From an uncultured Thalassolituus sp. (GTDB taxonomy: Bacteria; Pseudomonadota; Gammaproteobacteria; Pseudomonadales; Oceanobacteraceae): a stretch of DNA of 6,710 bases. The notes under the pieces are model-generated. The model was not told where the DNA came from, ran no database searches, and saw only the letters and a program-made list of their open reading frames with translations. The first letter of the stretch is position 1. Each line of letters starts with the position of its first letter. The stretch lies in assembly GCA_913054055.1 (NCBI GenBank), contig CAJXIT010000191.1, positions 1 to 6,710 of the forward strand, read 5' to 3'. Shown piece by piece: positions 1 to 6,582 of this stretch. A program made the position numbers and the translations under genes.

Positions 1-1095
1 GCGGATACCCTATTTGCATATGAACCTGATTTTGCTGTTCACCTTGAATTGGCGGCAGGTGATGGCAGGGCGTGTGCGTTTGGTAAACGCAACGGCTTTC
101 AAAGTGAGGGTTATATTAGTTGCTGGGGGCGTAGAATGGATGGCAGTACCAAGTATCCAGTTGGACATTCGACAAAAATTACGAGTGATACATTTAAGAA
201 TGTATTGAGTATCGGTGAAGATCATGTTTGCGCAACATTGACGACTGCTGATCGCAGAGTTCACTGTGGTGGCAGTAATAGTAACGGACAGAACACAGAC
301 CCAGAACCAATCCTCAAAAATGAGGCAAAAGCAGGACATTGGCTCACAGACCCTAATTTAGTGGTCAGCGGCGATGCTCATAATTGCGCACTTGATTTCT
401 ATGGGACGTATTGCTGGGGTGATAATGGTAAAGGGCAAACCGATGTGCCTGTGATGCAAGATGTTCAGTGGGTAGCGGCAGGTGGAGACACCTCTTGTGC
501 CATAGATGGCAATGATGGTTTATTTTGCTGGGGCGATAATACCGAGGGGCAAACTGAGATACCTGATTTTATTTCCTCAGTATCAAAAGTCGCCGTGGGT
601 GCAGACTTTGTTTGTGCTGCCAACGGCGGTCAGATTGACTGCTGGGGAAATACAGAAGATTGGAATGAGCAGCCAGGGGTATACACCAATGTGGTACATG
701 TCAGTGCTGGTCAACATCATGTGTGTGTATTGGATGATACAGGTGCTGTTGCTCAACCTTTGCACGCCAGTTGTTTTGGCAAAGAAAGTTCAGAGAACTT
801 ATTGGACGTTCCTGATGACATCAATTCTAATATTCGCACCATTGCAGCGGGTAACGGCTTTACTTGTGCCAGCAATATGTATTCTGGATATGCGTGGTCG
901 CCTGATGAAGATGCGCTTGGTAATGATATCGTAGACGATATGACCGGTGAACCTGTTTATTCGCAGGAAGACCATAAAGGCATTCTTTGCTGGGGGAAAA
1001 ACGATGAAGGGCAAGCATCCGCTCCCAAGCAGCTATGTCTAGGTTACAATAACCAAGCTATTGATTATGATGAACGCACTTGCCCAGAATATTAA
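1..1095 (+). CDS. RCC1-like beta-propeller repeat protein, 5' end outside window
   Basis: The reading frame is open from base 1 to the TAA at 1093-1095 (364 residues), so the start and any signal peptide lie upstream. A TTG at 49 could be read as a start, but it falls inside the first repeat and is unlikely. The protein is a tandem array of RCC1/BNR-type units with the pattern AAG..H.CA...G...CWG.N..GQ...P. Seven units are visible, with first cysteines at residues 25, 77, 129, 166, 205, 242 and 289. Units 3 to 6 are spaced 37-39 residues apart. The best copies are C138-P150 and C176-P188 (CWGDN, then GQT). Every unit has exactly one cysteine pair (25/41, 77/89, 129/138, 166/176, 205/214, 242/258, 289/330), and the tail adds 346/361. 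No membrane helix is seen. RCC1-type repeats are known to fold as seven-bladed propellers used for binding. The regular cysteines suggest disulfides and export (inference). Ligand and role are unknown. It probably shares a transcript with the DUF1499 gene 23 bases downstream. Confidence 0.85.
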   Translation, partial: ADTLFAYEPDFAVHLELAAGDGRACAFGKRNGFQSEGYISCWGRRMDGSTKYPVGHSTKITSDTFKNVLSIGEDHVCATLTTADRRVHCGGSNSNGQNTDPEPILKNEAKAGHWLTDPNLVVSGDAHNCALDFYGTYCWGDNGKGQTDVPVMQDVQWVAAGGDTSCAIDGNDGLFCWGDNTEGQTEIPDFISSVSKVAVGADFVCAANGGQIDCWGNTEDWNEQPGVYTNVVHVSAGQHHVCVLDDTGAVAQPLHASCFGKESSENLLDVPDDINSNIRTIAAGNGFTCASNMYSGYAWSPDEDALGNDIVDDMTGEPVYSQEDHKGILCWGKNDEGQASAPKQLCLGYNNQAIDYDERTCPEY

Positions 1096-1107
1096 TTCGG
1101 TTTGAAT

Positions 1108-1113
1108 AGGAAA
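1108..1113 (+). promoter_or_regulatory. Ribosome binding site of the DUF1499 gene
   Basis: AGGAAA lies five bases before the ATG at 1119. It is a good Shine-Dalgarno match and fixes that ATG as the start. Confidence 0.7.
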
Positions 1114-1118
1114 GTCCC

Positions 1119-1868
1119 ATGTCAGCCCTACAAAAAGTCCCCGCCATAAAACTACAATGGATCGCTTTGCTGTTATTGGCAATCTACCCCATTGCCATAG
1201 CCGCCGCCCGTTTAGATATTTGGCATTTTCGAAATAGCTTTTTATTGTTTGTGGTAGCCGCTGTTGCAGGTTTTGTGGTGCTAGTCATCAGTGTGTTAAA
1301 AATGAGCCGTGGTGATCGTCAAGACTCTAAAGCGTTGGTGATTTCAGTTGCGGCTACTTTGATACCTCTTATTTTCCTTGGAAGTAACATTGTTAAAGCC
1401 AAAGATTTTCCGTTTATTCATGATATTTCCACCGATGTGGCTAACCCCCCTATGTTAATGGCGGCAAAAACCGATCGTGTTGAAGGGGATCATAGTGTGG
1501 ATTACCAAGGCCCTGAGTTGGCCGCATTGCAGAAAGCAGGTTATCCAGATTTAGCACCTCTGACGTTATCGGATGCACCTGAGAAGGTATTTGCACGCAG
1601 TTTGAGTATTATTGTAGGTAATGGCTGGGACGTTTTAGCAAAGTCTAATCAACAGCTTCCATTTACCATTGAAGCGGTGGATACCAGCATGTTATTTGGT
1701 TTTAAAGATGACATCGTTGTGCGTATTCAACAGGCTCCAGCCTCAGAGGGTGGTAAGCCGCTAACAGTCGTGGATGTGCGCAGCATGAGTCGTCAAGGCA
1801 AGAGTGACCTTGGTGTGAACGCTAAGCGAATCAAACAGCTTTTGGTTCAAATACAAGCAGCGCAGTAG
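1119..1868 (+). CDS. DUF1499 domain membrane protein
   Basis: This is a 249-residue protein with three hydrophobic segments at about residues 14-31, 41-61 and 71-91, followed by a soluble C-terminal domain from about residue 97. That domain has the look of DUF1499 (PF07386): an early FPFIHDISTD segment followed by NPP, a central stretch of alternating hydrophobic residues, and near the C-terminus the characteristic DVRSMSRQGKSDLGVNAKRI segment. It therefore seems to be an inner-membrane protein with one globular domain. From the basic loop around residues 61-71 the topology is uncertain. The biochemical function of the family is not established, and none is assigned here. The ATG is supported by AGGAAA five bases upstream. 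The gene follows the propeller gene by 23 bases, consistent with one transcript, and ends 189 bases before dnaE, with a strong inverted repeat 14 bases after its stop. The family call is from recognised motifs without a profile search. Confidence 0.85.
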   Translation: MSALQKVPAIKLQWIALLLLAIYPIAIAAARLDIWHFRNSFLLFVVAAVAGFVVLVISVLKMSRGDRQDSKALVISVAATLIPLIFLGSNIVKAKDFPFIHDISTDVANPPMLMAAKTDRVEGDHSVDYQGPELAALQKAGYPDLAPLTLSDAPEKVFARSLSIIVGNGWDVLAKSNQQLPFTIEAVDTSMLFGFKDDIVVRIQQAPASEGGKPLTVVDVRSMSRQGKSDLGVNAKRIKQLLVQIQAAQ

Positions 1869-1882
1869 CATCAATCTCATCT

Positions 1883-1933
1883 CGGCACTTATCTGAGCCT
1901 AAATTTAGGCGTAAATAACCTGTATAAGTGCCG
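1883..1933. repeat. Nested inverted repeat: 10-bp stem enclosing a 14-bp palindrome
   Basis: CGGCACTTAT at 1883-1892 is repeated as its exact reverse complement at 1924-1933. Between the arms, 1897-1910 is the perfect palindrome GCCTAAATTTAGGC. As RNA this could fold as an outer 10-bp stem topped by an inner hairpin. It begins 14 bases after the DUF1499 stop, so it may end or stabilise the upstream transcript. There is no T-run after the 3' arm on either strand, so it is not a classical intrinsic terminator. The inner palindrome could equally be a site for a dimeric regulator. The pairing is seen directly, but the function is inference. Confidence 0.6.
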
Positions 1934-1960
1934 TATCTTGGTTACAATGTCCTTCGTTTA

Positions 1961-2003
1961 TCCCCTGAGTGCCACCATGAATACAGGCCATTATTACAGG
2001 GGA
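1961..2003. repeat. Inverted repeat with 29-base loop in the dnaE leader
   Basis: TCCCCTG at 1961-1967 pairs perfectly with CAGGGGA at 1997-2003. The seven base pairs are GC-rich, but the 29-base loop is long and a 7-bp repeat at this distance can arise by chance. It may be part of a structured 5' untranslated region of dnaE. No known riboswitch or RNA family is recognised. Confidence 0.3.
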
Positions 2004-2013
2004 GTGCTCGTTA

Positions 2014-2044
2014 GGTGTGATAGCCATTTACACCCTTGTTTTTT
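2014..2044 (+). terminator. Possible weak terminator or attenuator hairpin upstream of dnaE
   Basis: GGTGTGA (2014-2020) pairs with TTACACC (2028-2034), with one G-T pair and a seven-base loop. After a four-base gap (CTTG) comes a run of six T at 2039-2044. This is the layout of an intrinsic terminator, but the stem is short and the T-run starts five bases late. It sits 14 bases before the dnaE start codon, so if functional it would either end read-through from upstream genes or act as an attenuator of dnaE. Both are inference. It may also be a chance structure. Confidence 0.3.
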
Positions 2045-2045
2045 C

Positions 2046-2052
2046 AGCAGGT
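2046..2052 (+). promoter_or_regulatory. Ribosome binding site of dnaE
   Basis: AGCAGGT contains a short AGG core (2049-2051) six bases before the ATG at 2058. It is a moderate match. The start is mainly supported by the alignment of FVHL.IH right after it with the N-terminus of E. coli DnaE. Confidence 0.45.
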
Positions 2053-2057
2053 AGACA

Positions 2058-5000
2058 ATGCCCGATCAGTTTGTACATTTAAAGATTCATACCGAGTTCT
2101 CGCTGCTTGATGGCATCGTGCGAATCAAAGATCTGATCAAACACGCTGGCGCTGATCAGCAGATTGCATTGGCCATTACTGATCAAAGCAATATGTTCGC
2201 GTTAGTGAAATTCTATAATGCGTGTTTGGGTGCCGGTATCAAACCCATCCTTGCAGCTGACCTATACATCGAACGGGAAGATGAACCTGAAAATCCTTAT
2301 CGCATGACCTTTTACGCGCAAGACGATAAAGGTTACCGCAACCTCACCGAATTAGTGAGCTCTGGTTTTACCGAGAACCAGCACCACGAAAAAGCCCAAA
2401 TCAAAAAAGAATGGTTTACAGAAAAAAGCGAAGGATTGATTGCCCTTTCAGGTTTTCAAACAGGGGACATTGGTGAGCAAATTTTAAAAGGTAATGATGT
2501 CGAAGCGGAAGCCTGCTTGGACTTTTGGCTTTCCGTATTCCCAAATCGATTCTATTTAGAACTGCAGCGCACTGATCGCAAAGGTGACGAATTGTTAGTG
2601 GCGCAAACCCTAAAGCTGGCGGATAAAAAACAAGTGCCTGTGGTAGCCACCAATGATGTTCGTTTTATTGAGCAAGACGACTTTTATGCCCATGAAGCGC
2701 GGGTATGTATTGGTGAAGGGTCAACACTGGATGATCCAAGGCGTGAACGTCGCTACAGTGAGCAGCAATACTTTAAAACGCAACAAGAAATGGTAGAGCT
2801 ATTTAAAGACATTCCTTCTGCCATTAGCAACACGGTTGAAATTGCACAGCGCTGTAGCGTGCAGGTGTTATTAGGCAAATACTTTTTACCTGAATTCCCC
2901 ATTCCTGATGGCTTAACCGAAAATGATTTCTTTCGAAAAATCTCTTACGAAGGTTTGGAAGAACGCTTAGAGTTTATTTTAGATAAAAGCCAACCGGATT
3001 ATGACGAGCGTCATAAAGAATACGTGGACCGCTTAGAGTTTGAATTGGACATTATCATTCAAATGGGTTTCCCCGGTTATTTCCTAATCGTAATGGACTT
3101 CATCCAATGGGGTAAAGACAACGATGTGCCGGTTGGCCCAGGTCGTGGTTCCGGTGCTGGTTCGTTAGTGGCTTACGCACAAAAAATCACCGACATTGAT
3201 CCACTAGAATATGACTTACTGTTCGAGCGATTCTTAAACCCAGAACGTGTATCCATGCCCGATTTCGATATCGACTTTTGCATGGACAAGCGAGAAATGG
3301 TGATCAACTACGTGGCCGATCACTATGGTCGTGATGCCGTATCGCAAATTGTAACCTACGGCACCATGGCGGCAAAAGCGGTGGTGCGAGATGTGGCCCG
3401 AGTACAAGGCAAAAGCTACGGCCTTGCAGACAAACTTTCAAAATTAATTCCTGCCGATCCAGGCATGAAATTAAAAGTGGCCATCGAGCAAGAGCCTGGC
3501 ATTACTGAATTTTTAGAAGGTGATGAAGACGCTCAAGAAATTTGGGATATGGCCCTTAAGCTAGAAGGCATTACTCGACAAACCGGTAAACACGCCGGTG
3601 GTGTGGTATTCGCCCCTACAAAACATACAGACTTCTCACCAACATTATGTGATGAAGATGGTAGCGGTCTTGTTACTCAGTTTGATAAAAACGATGTAGA
3701 AAGTGCAGGCTTGGTAAAGTTTGACTTCTTGGGTCTGCGTACCCTAACCATTATTGATTGGGCATTAAAAACCATCAATAAAACCCGCGCAAAAGACAAT
3801 CTTGAACCCATCTTGATTGAAGAAGTGCCGCTAGATGACGCCGCTTCATATAAGTTATTAAAAGAATGTAAAACCACCGCGGTATTCCAGCTGGAATCTC
3901 GCGGTATGAAAGACCTGATCAAGCGATTAGAGCCAGACAACATTGAAGAAATGATTGCACTGGTGGCCCTGTTCCGACCGGGTCCACTTGAGTCAGGCAT
4001 GGTAGATGACTTCATCAACCGTAAACACGGCCGAGCCGAAGTGGCTTACCCTCACAAAGATTATCAGCACGAAAGTTTAAAAGAAATTCTAGAGCCTACT
4101 TATGGCGTAATCGTATACCAAGAACAGGTCATGCAGATTGCACAGGTTTTGGCTAACTATACGCTTGGTGGCGCGGATATGTTGCGTCGAGCCATGGGTA
4201 AGAAAAAACCAGAAGAAATGGCCAAGCAAAGGCAAACCTTCCGTGAAGGTGCTGAGTCTATTAATGTGGACGGCGATTTGGCCATGGCCATTTTCGACTT
4301 GGTAGAAAAATTTGCCGGTTATGGTTTTAACAAATCTCACTCCGCGGCTTATGCGGTGGTGTCGTATCAAACCCTTTGGTTGAAAACCCATTACCCAGCG
4401 CCATTTATGGCGGCGGTATTAACTTCGGATATGCAGAACACAGATAAAATTGTGATCTTCATTGAAGAGTGCCGCGAAATGGAATTGGAACTGGTATTAC
4501 CGGATGTGAACCAGTCTGAATTTGGTTTTACCGTGAATGAGGCAGGGGCCATTGTTTACGGTTTAGGTGCGGTGAAAGGTGTTGGTGAAGGCCCGATTGA
4601 AGCCATCATTAATGCTCGAAATGAAGTGGGTCAATTCAGTGATATTTTCCATTTTGCAAAATCGGTAGAAAAAGGAAAACTAAATAAACGGGTCATGGAG
4701 GCCTTAGTGCGCTGTGGTGCGTTTGATAACATTGGCCCGAAAAACTCATCTGGTGAACCGAACCGCTCTCTACTGTTTGCTTGTATTGAAGATGCGCTTA
4801 AGTCAGCGGATCAAAATGCCAAAAATGAAGCCGCCGGCATGTTTGATATGTTTGGTGAGGTGGAAGAGGAAGAAAACCTTAATCCGTACGATGATTATGT
4901 GGGCAAGGTCAGAGACTGGACGCCAAAACAAAAACTCACCGGTGAAAAAGACACGCTAGGGTTATTTGTTACCGGCCATCCGTTTGATGAATACGAAAAA

Positions 5001-5561
5001 GAAGTTCGCAACATGGCAAAAACCAAGTTGTCGAATATTCAAGCCAGTAAAAGCACACAAAAAGTAGCGGGGATCATTGTTGCGCAGCGGGTAATGAAAA
5101 CCAAACGCGGTGGCAATATGGCCATACTCACCATAGATGATCGCAGTGGTCGTTTAGAAGTGCGCATGTTCAGTGAAACCTATGATAAGTACAGAGATAA
5201 AATGTTAGTGGATCACCTTGTGGTATTAGAGGTTGAAGTGAAACACGACAGCTATAATGATGCTTTAGGTGCCAATGTGAATCAGCTATGGAACATCACA
5301 GAAGCGCGCAGCATGTTCTGTTCAGGCATCAGTATCGAATTAAAACACGAAGACGCTACTCCTAAGTTTATTAAAACTTTAGGCGAAAAATTAGCGCCGT
5401 TTAATACAGATGGTGCACCCGTATTATTAAAATATGAGGGTGAATCCGCTTCTGCTCAGATTAAGTTTGGTGACGAATACAAGGTGGAACCAAACGATGA
5501 CTTACTGTATCGCTTAAAAGAAGCTTTAGGTGATGACAACGTTACCTGCATGTACGGCTAA
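2058..5561 (+). CDS. dnaE: DNA polymerase III subunit alpha
   Basis: This is the replicative polymerase subunit that extends DNA within the Pol III core (alpha, epsilon, theta). Its 1167 residues compare with 1160 in E. coli. The N-terminal PHP domain (about 5-280) starts HLKIHTEFSLLDG. The usual HxH metal motif is KIH here, and TDHGN is TDQSN, so the domain is probably inactive as in E. coli, where proofreading is by DnaQ. The polymerase region carries GRGSGAGSLV at 362-371 and MPDFDIDF with D402 and D404, matching catalytic D401 and D403 of E. coli. KFDFLGL supplies D556, matching D555. LFRPGP follows at 638-643, and GYGFNKSHSAAYA at 754-766. A helix-hairpin-helix segment (GLGAVKGVGEG) begins at 835, and an OB-fold lies at about 1003-1075. 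The C-terminal tau-binding region follows. The internal beta-clamp peptide (QADMF in E. coli) appears as MFDMF at 928-932, lacking the glutamine. The gene leads the block with accA and tilS. Confidence 0.98.
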   Translation: MPDQFVHLKIHTEFSLLDGIVRIKDLIKHAGADQQIALAITDQSNMFALVKFYNACLGAGIKPILAADLYIEREDEPENPYRMTFYAQDDKGYRNLTELVSSGFTENQHHEKAQIKKEWFTEKSEGLIALSGFQTGDIGEQILKGNDVEAEACLDFWLSVFPNRFYLELQRTDRKGDELLVAQTLKLADKKQVPVVATNDVRFIEQDDFYAHEARVCIGEGSTLDDPRRERRYSEQQYFKTQQEMVELFKDIPSAISNTVEIAQRCSVQVLLGKYFLPEFPIPDGLTENDFFRKISYEGLEERLEFILDKSQPDYDERHKEYVDRLEFELDIIIQMGFPGYFLIVMDFIQWGKDNDVPVGPGRGSGAGSLVAYAQKITDIDPLEYDLLFERFLNPERVSMPDFDIDFCMDKREMVINYVADHYGRDAVSQIVTYGTMAAKAVVRDVARVQGKSYGLADKLSKLIPADPGMKLKVAIEQEPGITEFLEGDEDAQEIWDMALKLEGITRQTGKHAGGVVFAPTKHTDFSPTLCDEDGSGLVTQFDKNDVESAGLVKFDFLGLRTLTIIDWALKTINKTRAKDNLEPILIEEVPLDDAASYKLLKECKTTAVFQLESRGMKDLIKRLEPDNIEEMIALVALFRPGPLESGMVDDFINRKHGRAEVAYPHKDYQHESLKEILEPTYGVIVYQEQVMQIAQVLANYTLGGADMLRRAMGKKKPEEMAKQRQTFREGAESINVDGDLAMAIFDLVEKFAGYGFNKSHSAAYAVVSYQTLWLKTHYPAPFMAAVLTSDMQNTDKIVIFIEECREMELELVLPDVNQSEFGFTVNEAGAIVYGLGAVKGVGEGPIEAIINARNEVGQFSDIFHFAKSVEKGKLNKRVMEALVRCGAFDNIGPKNSSGEPNRSLLFACIEDALKSADQNAKNEAAGMFDMFGEVEEEENLNPYDDYVGKVRDWTPKQKLTGEKDTLGLFVTGHPFDEYEKEVRNMAKTKLSNIQASKSTQKVAGIIVAQRVMKTKRGGNMAILTIDDRSGRLEVRMFSETYDKYRDKMLVDHLVVLEVEVKHDSYNDALGANVNQLWNITEARSMFCSGISIELKHEDATPKFIKTLGEKLAPFNTDGAPVLLKYEGESASAQIKFGDEYKVEPNDDLLYRLKEALGDDNVTCMYG

Positions 5562-5627
5562 AAAATTGACCTCTAAGTTGAAAAGTAAATAGCAAAACAA
5601 GCATATAAAGAAAGTATAAGAGAATAC

Positions 5628-6581
5628 ATGAACCCAAATTATCTAGACTTTGAACAGCCCATTGCCGATCTTCAAGCACGTATTGAAGACTTAAAGCAGC
5701 TGGATAAAAGTATGGATAACATGAATATCAATTCTGAAATTCAGGGTTTAGAAGAAGAATTAAACTTTGTTACCGAACGCCTATTCTCCCGTTTAACCCC
5801 GTGGCAAAGCGCGCAACTTGCGCGTCATCCTTTACGCCCTCATGCTTTAGATTACATCGCTAAAATTTTTGATGACTTTCAAGAGCTGCATGGGGATCGC
5901 CTTTATGCCGATGACGCTGCCATCGTTGGCGGATTAGCTCGTTTGAACGGCATAAGTGTCATGGTGATCGGGCAAGAAAAGGGCCGAGATGTAAAAGAAA
6001 AAGTGGCCAGAAATTTTGCAATGCCACGGCCCGAAGGGTATCGCAAAGCGGCTCGCTTAATGAAAATGGCCGAACGCTTTAAATTACCGATTATTACGTT
6101 TATTGATACTCCCGGTGCCTACCCTGGCATTGATGCCGAAGAGCGTGGCCAAAGTGTGGCCATTGCAGAAAATCTTGCCCTTATGAGCCGTTTAAAAACC
6201 CCAATTATTTCCACTGTGATTGGAGAAGGGGGCAGTGGTGGCGCATTGGCCATCGGTGTGTGTGATCAATTAATGATGCTGCAATACAGTACCTATTCCG
6301 TGATCAGCCCTGAAGGTTGCGCGTCTATTTTATGGAAGAGTGCCGAGTATGCACAAGACGCTGCTGAAGCAATGGGCATTACCGCGCCGCGTTTATTGGA
6401 TTTAGGACTCATTGATCACTTAATCATTGAGCCAGCGGGGGGCGCCCATCGTAATGAAGCGGAAGCCGCGGCCATGTTAAAACATGTGTTAGTGAATCAG
6501 TTGGGTCAACTGCTTCAAATAGACATGGATGAGCTGCTTAAAAAACGTTACGAAAAATTTCGAGCCATAGGTCAAAACTAA
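5628..6581 (+). CDS. accA: Acetyl-CoA carboxylase carboxyltransferase subunit alpha
   Basis: AccA pairs with AccD to move the carboxyl group from biotin on AccB to acetyl-CoA, giving malonyl-CoA for fatty acid synthesis in the cytoplasm. The 317 residues match the family length (319 in E. coli). The N-terminal ~55 residues, starting NYLDFEQPI, are charged and helical, typical of the family. The crotonase-like carboxyltransferase domain follows, with GQEKGRD at 115-121, PRPEGYRKA, DTPGAYPG at 160-167, the glycine-rich turn GEGGSGGA at 199-206 and SPEGCASILWK from 227. All these landmarks are present and no break is seen. The ATG at 5628 is preceded by an imperfect AAGAGA at 5618-5623. The gene starts 66 bases after dnaE. 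That AT-rich gap has no clear terminator, so read-through from dnaE is likely. A separate promoter inside or after dnaE is possible but was not identified. The stop is one base from the tilS start. Confidence 0.98.
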   Translation: MNPNYLDFEQPIADLQARIEDLKQLDKSMDNMNINSEIQGLEEELNFVTERLFSRLTPWQSAQLARHPLRPHALDYIAKIFDDFQELHGDRLYADDAAIVGGLARLNGISVMVIGQEKGRDVKEKVARNFAMPRPEGYRKAARLMKMAERFKLPIITFIDTPGAYPGIDAEERGQSVAIAENLALMSRLKTPIISTVIGEGGSGGALAIGVCDQLMMLQYSTYSVISPEGCASILWKSAEYAQDAAEAMGITAPRLLDLGLIDHLIIEPAGGAHRNEAEAAAMLKHVLVNQLGQLLQIDMDELLKKRYEKFRAIGQN

Positions 6582-6582
6582 A

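Noticed and set aside
412..564. Similar DNA segments at 412-450 and 526-564
   Set aside because: These are the DNA of two neighbouring RCC1-like units (CWGDN..GQT..P) and are explained by the protein repeat. They are not a mobile element or CRISPR repeat.
10..1014. Several open frames in other frames and on the - strand over the propeller gene (for example 506-934 + and 799-1014 -)
   Set aside because: The frame starting at base 1 encodes clear repeats with conserved cysteines across the whole stretch. The others have no repeat pattern or motif.
1920..1948. Possible dnaE promoter with a -10-like TACAAT at 1943-1948
   Set aside because: At 16 to 18 bases spacing the upstream hexamers (TGTATA, CTGTAT, CCTGTA) do not resemble TTGACA, and the site overlaps the 3' arm of the inverted repeat. 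The match is too weak to annotate.
3677..4391. Two open frames on the - strand (3677-4018 and 4089-4391) inside dnaE
   Set aside because: They lie wholly opposite well-conserved DnaE coding sequence, show no recognisable domain, and look like by-products of its codon usage.
4714..4959. 81-codon + strand frame inside dnaE
   Set aside because: It is out of frame with DnaE in a region where the DnaE translation keeps its conserved helix-hairpin-helix and later motifs. It has no sign of a real gene.
5566..5609. Possible accA promoter in the dnaE-accA gap: TTGACC (5566-5571) or TTGAAA (5578-5583) with TATAAA (5604-5609)
   Set aside because: TTGAAA to TATAAA is 20 bases apart, too far, and TTGACC has no -10-like sequence at proper spacing. 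The gap is AT-rich, so such hexamers occur by chance.
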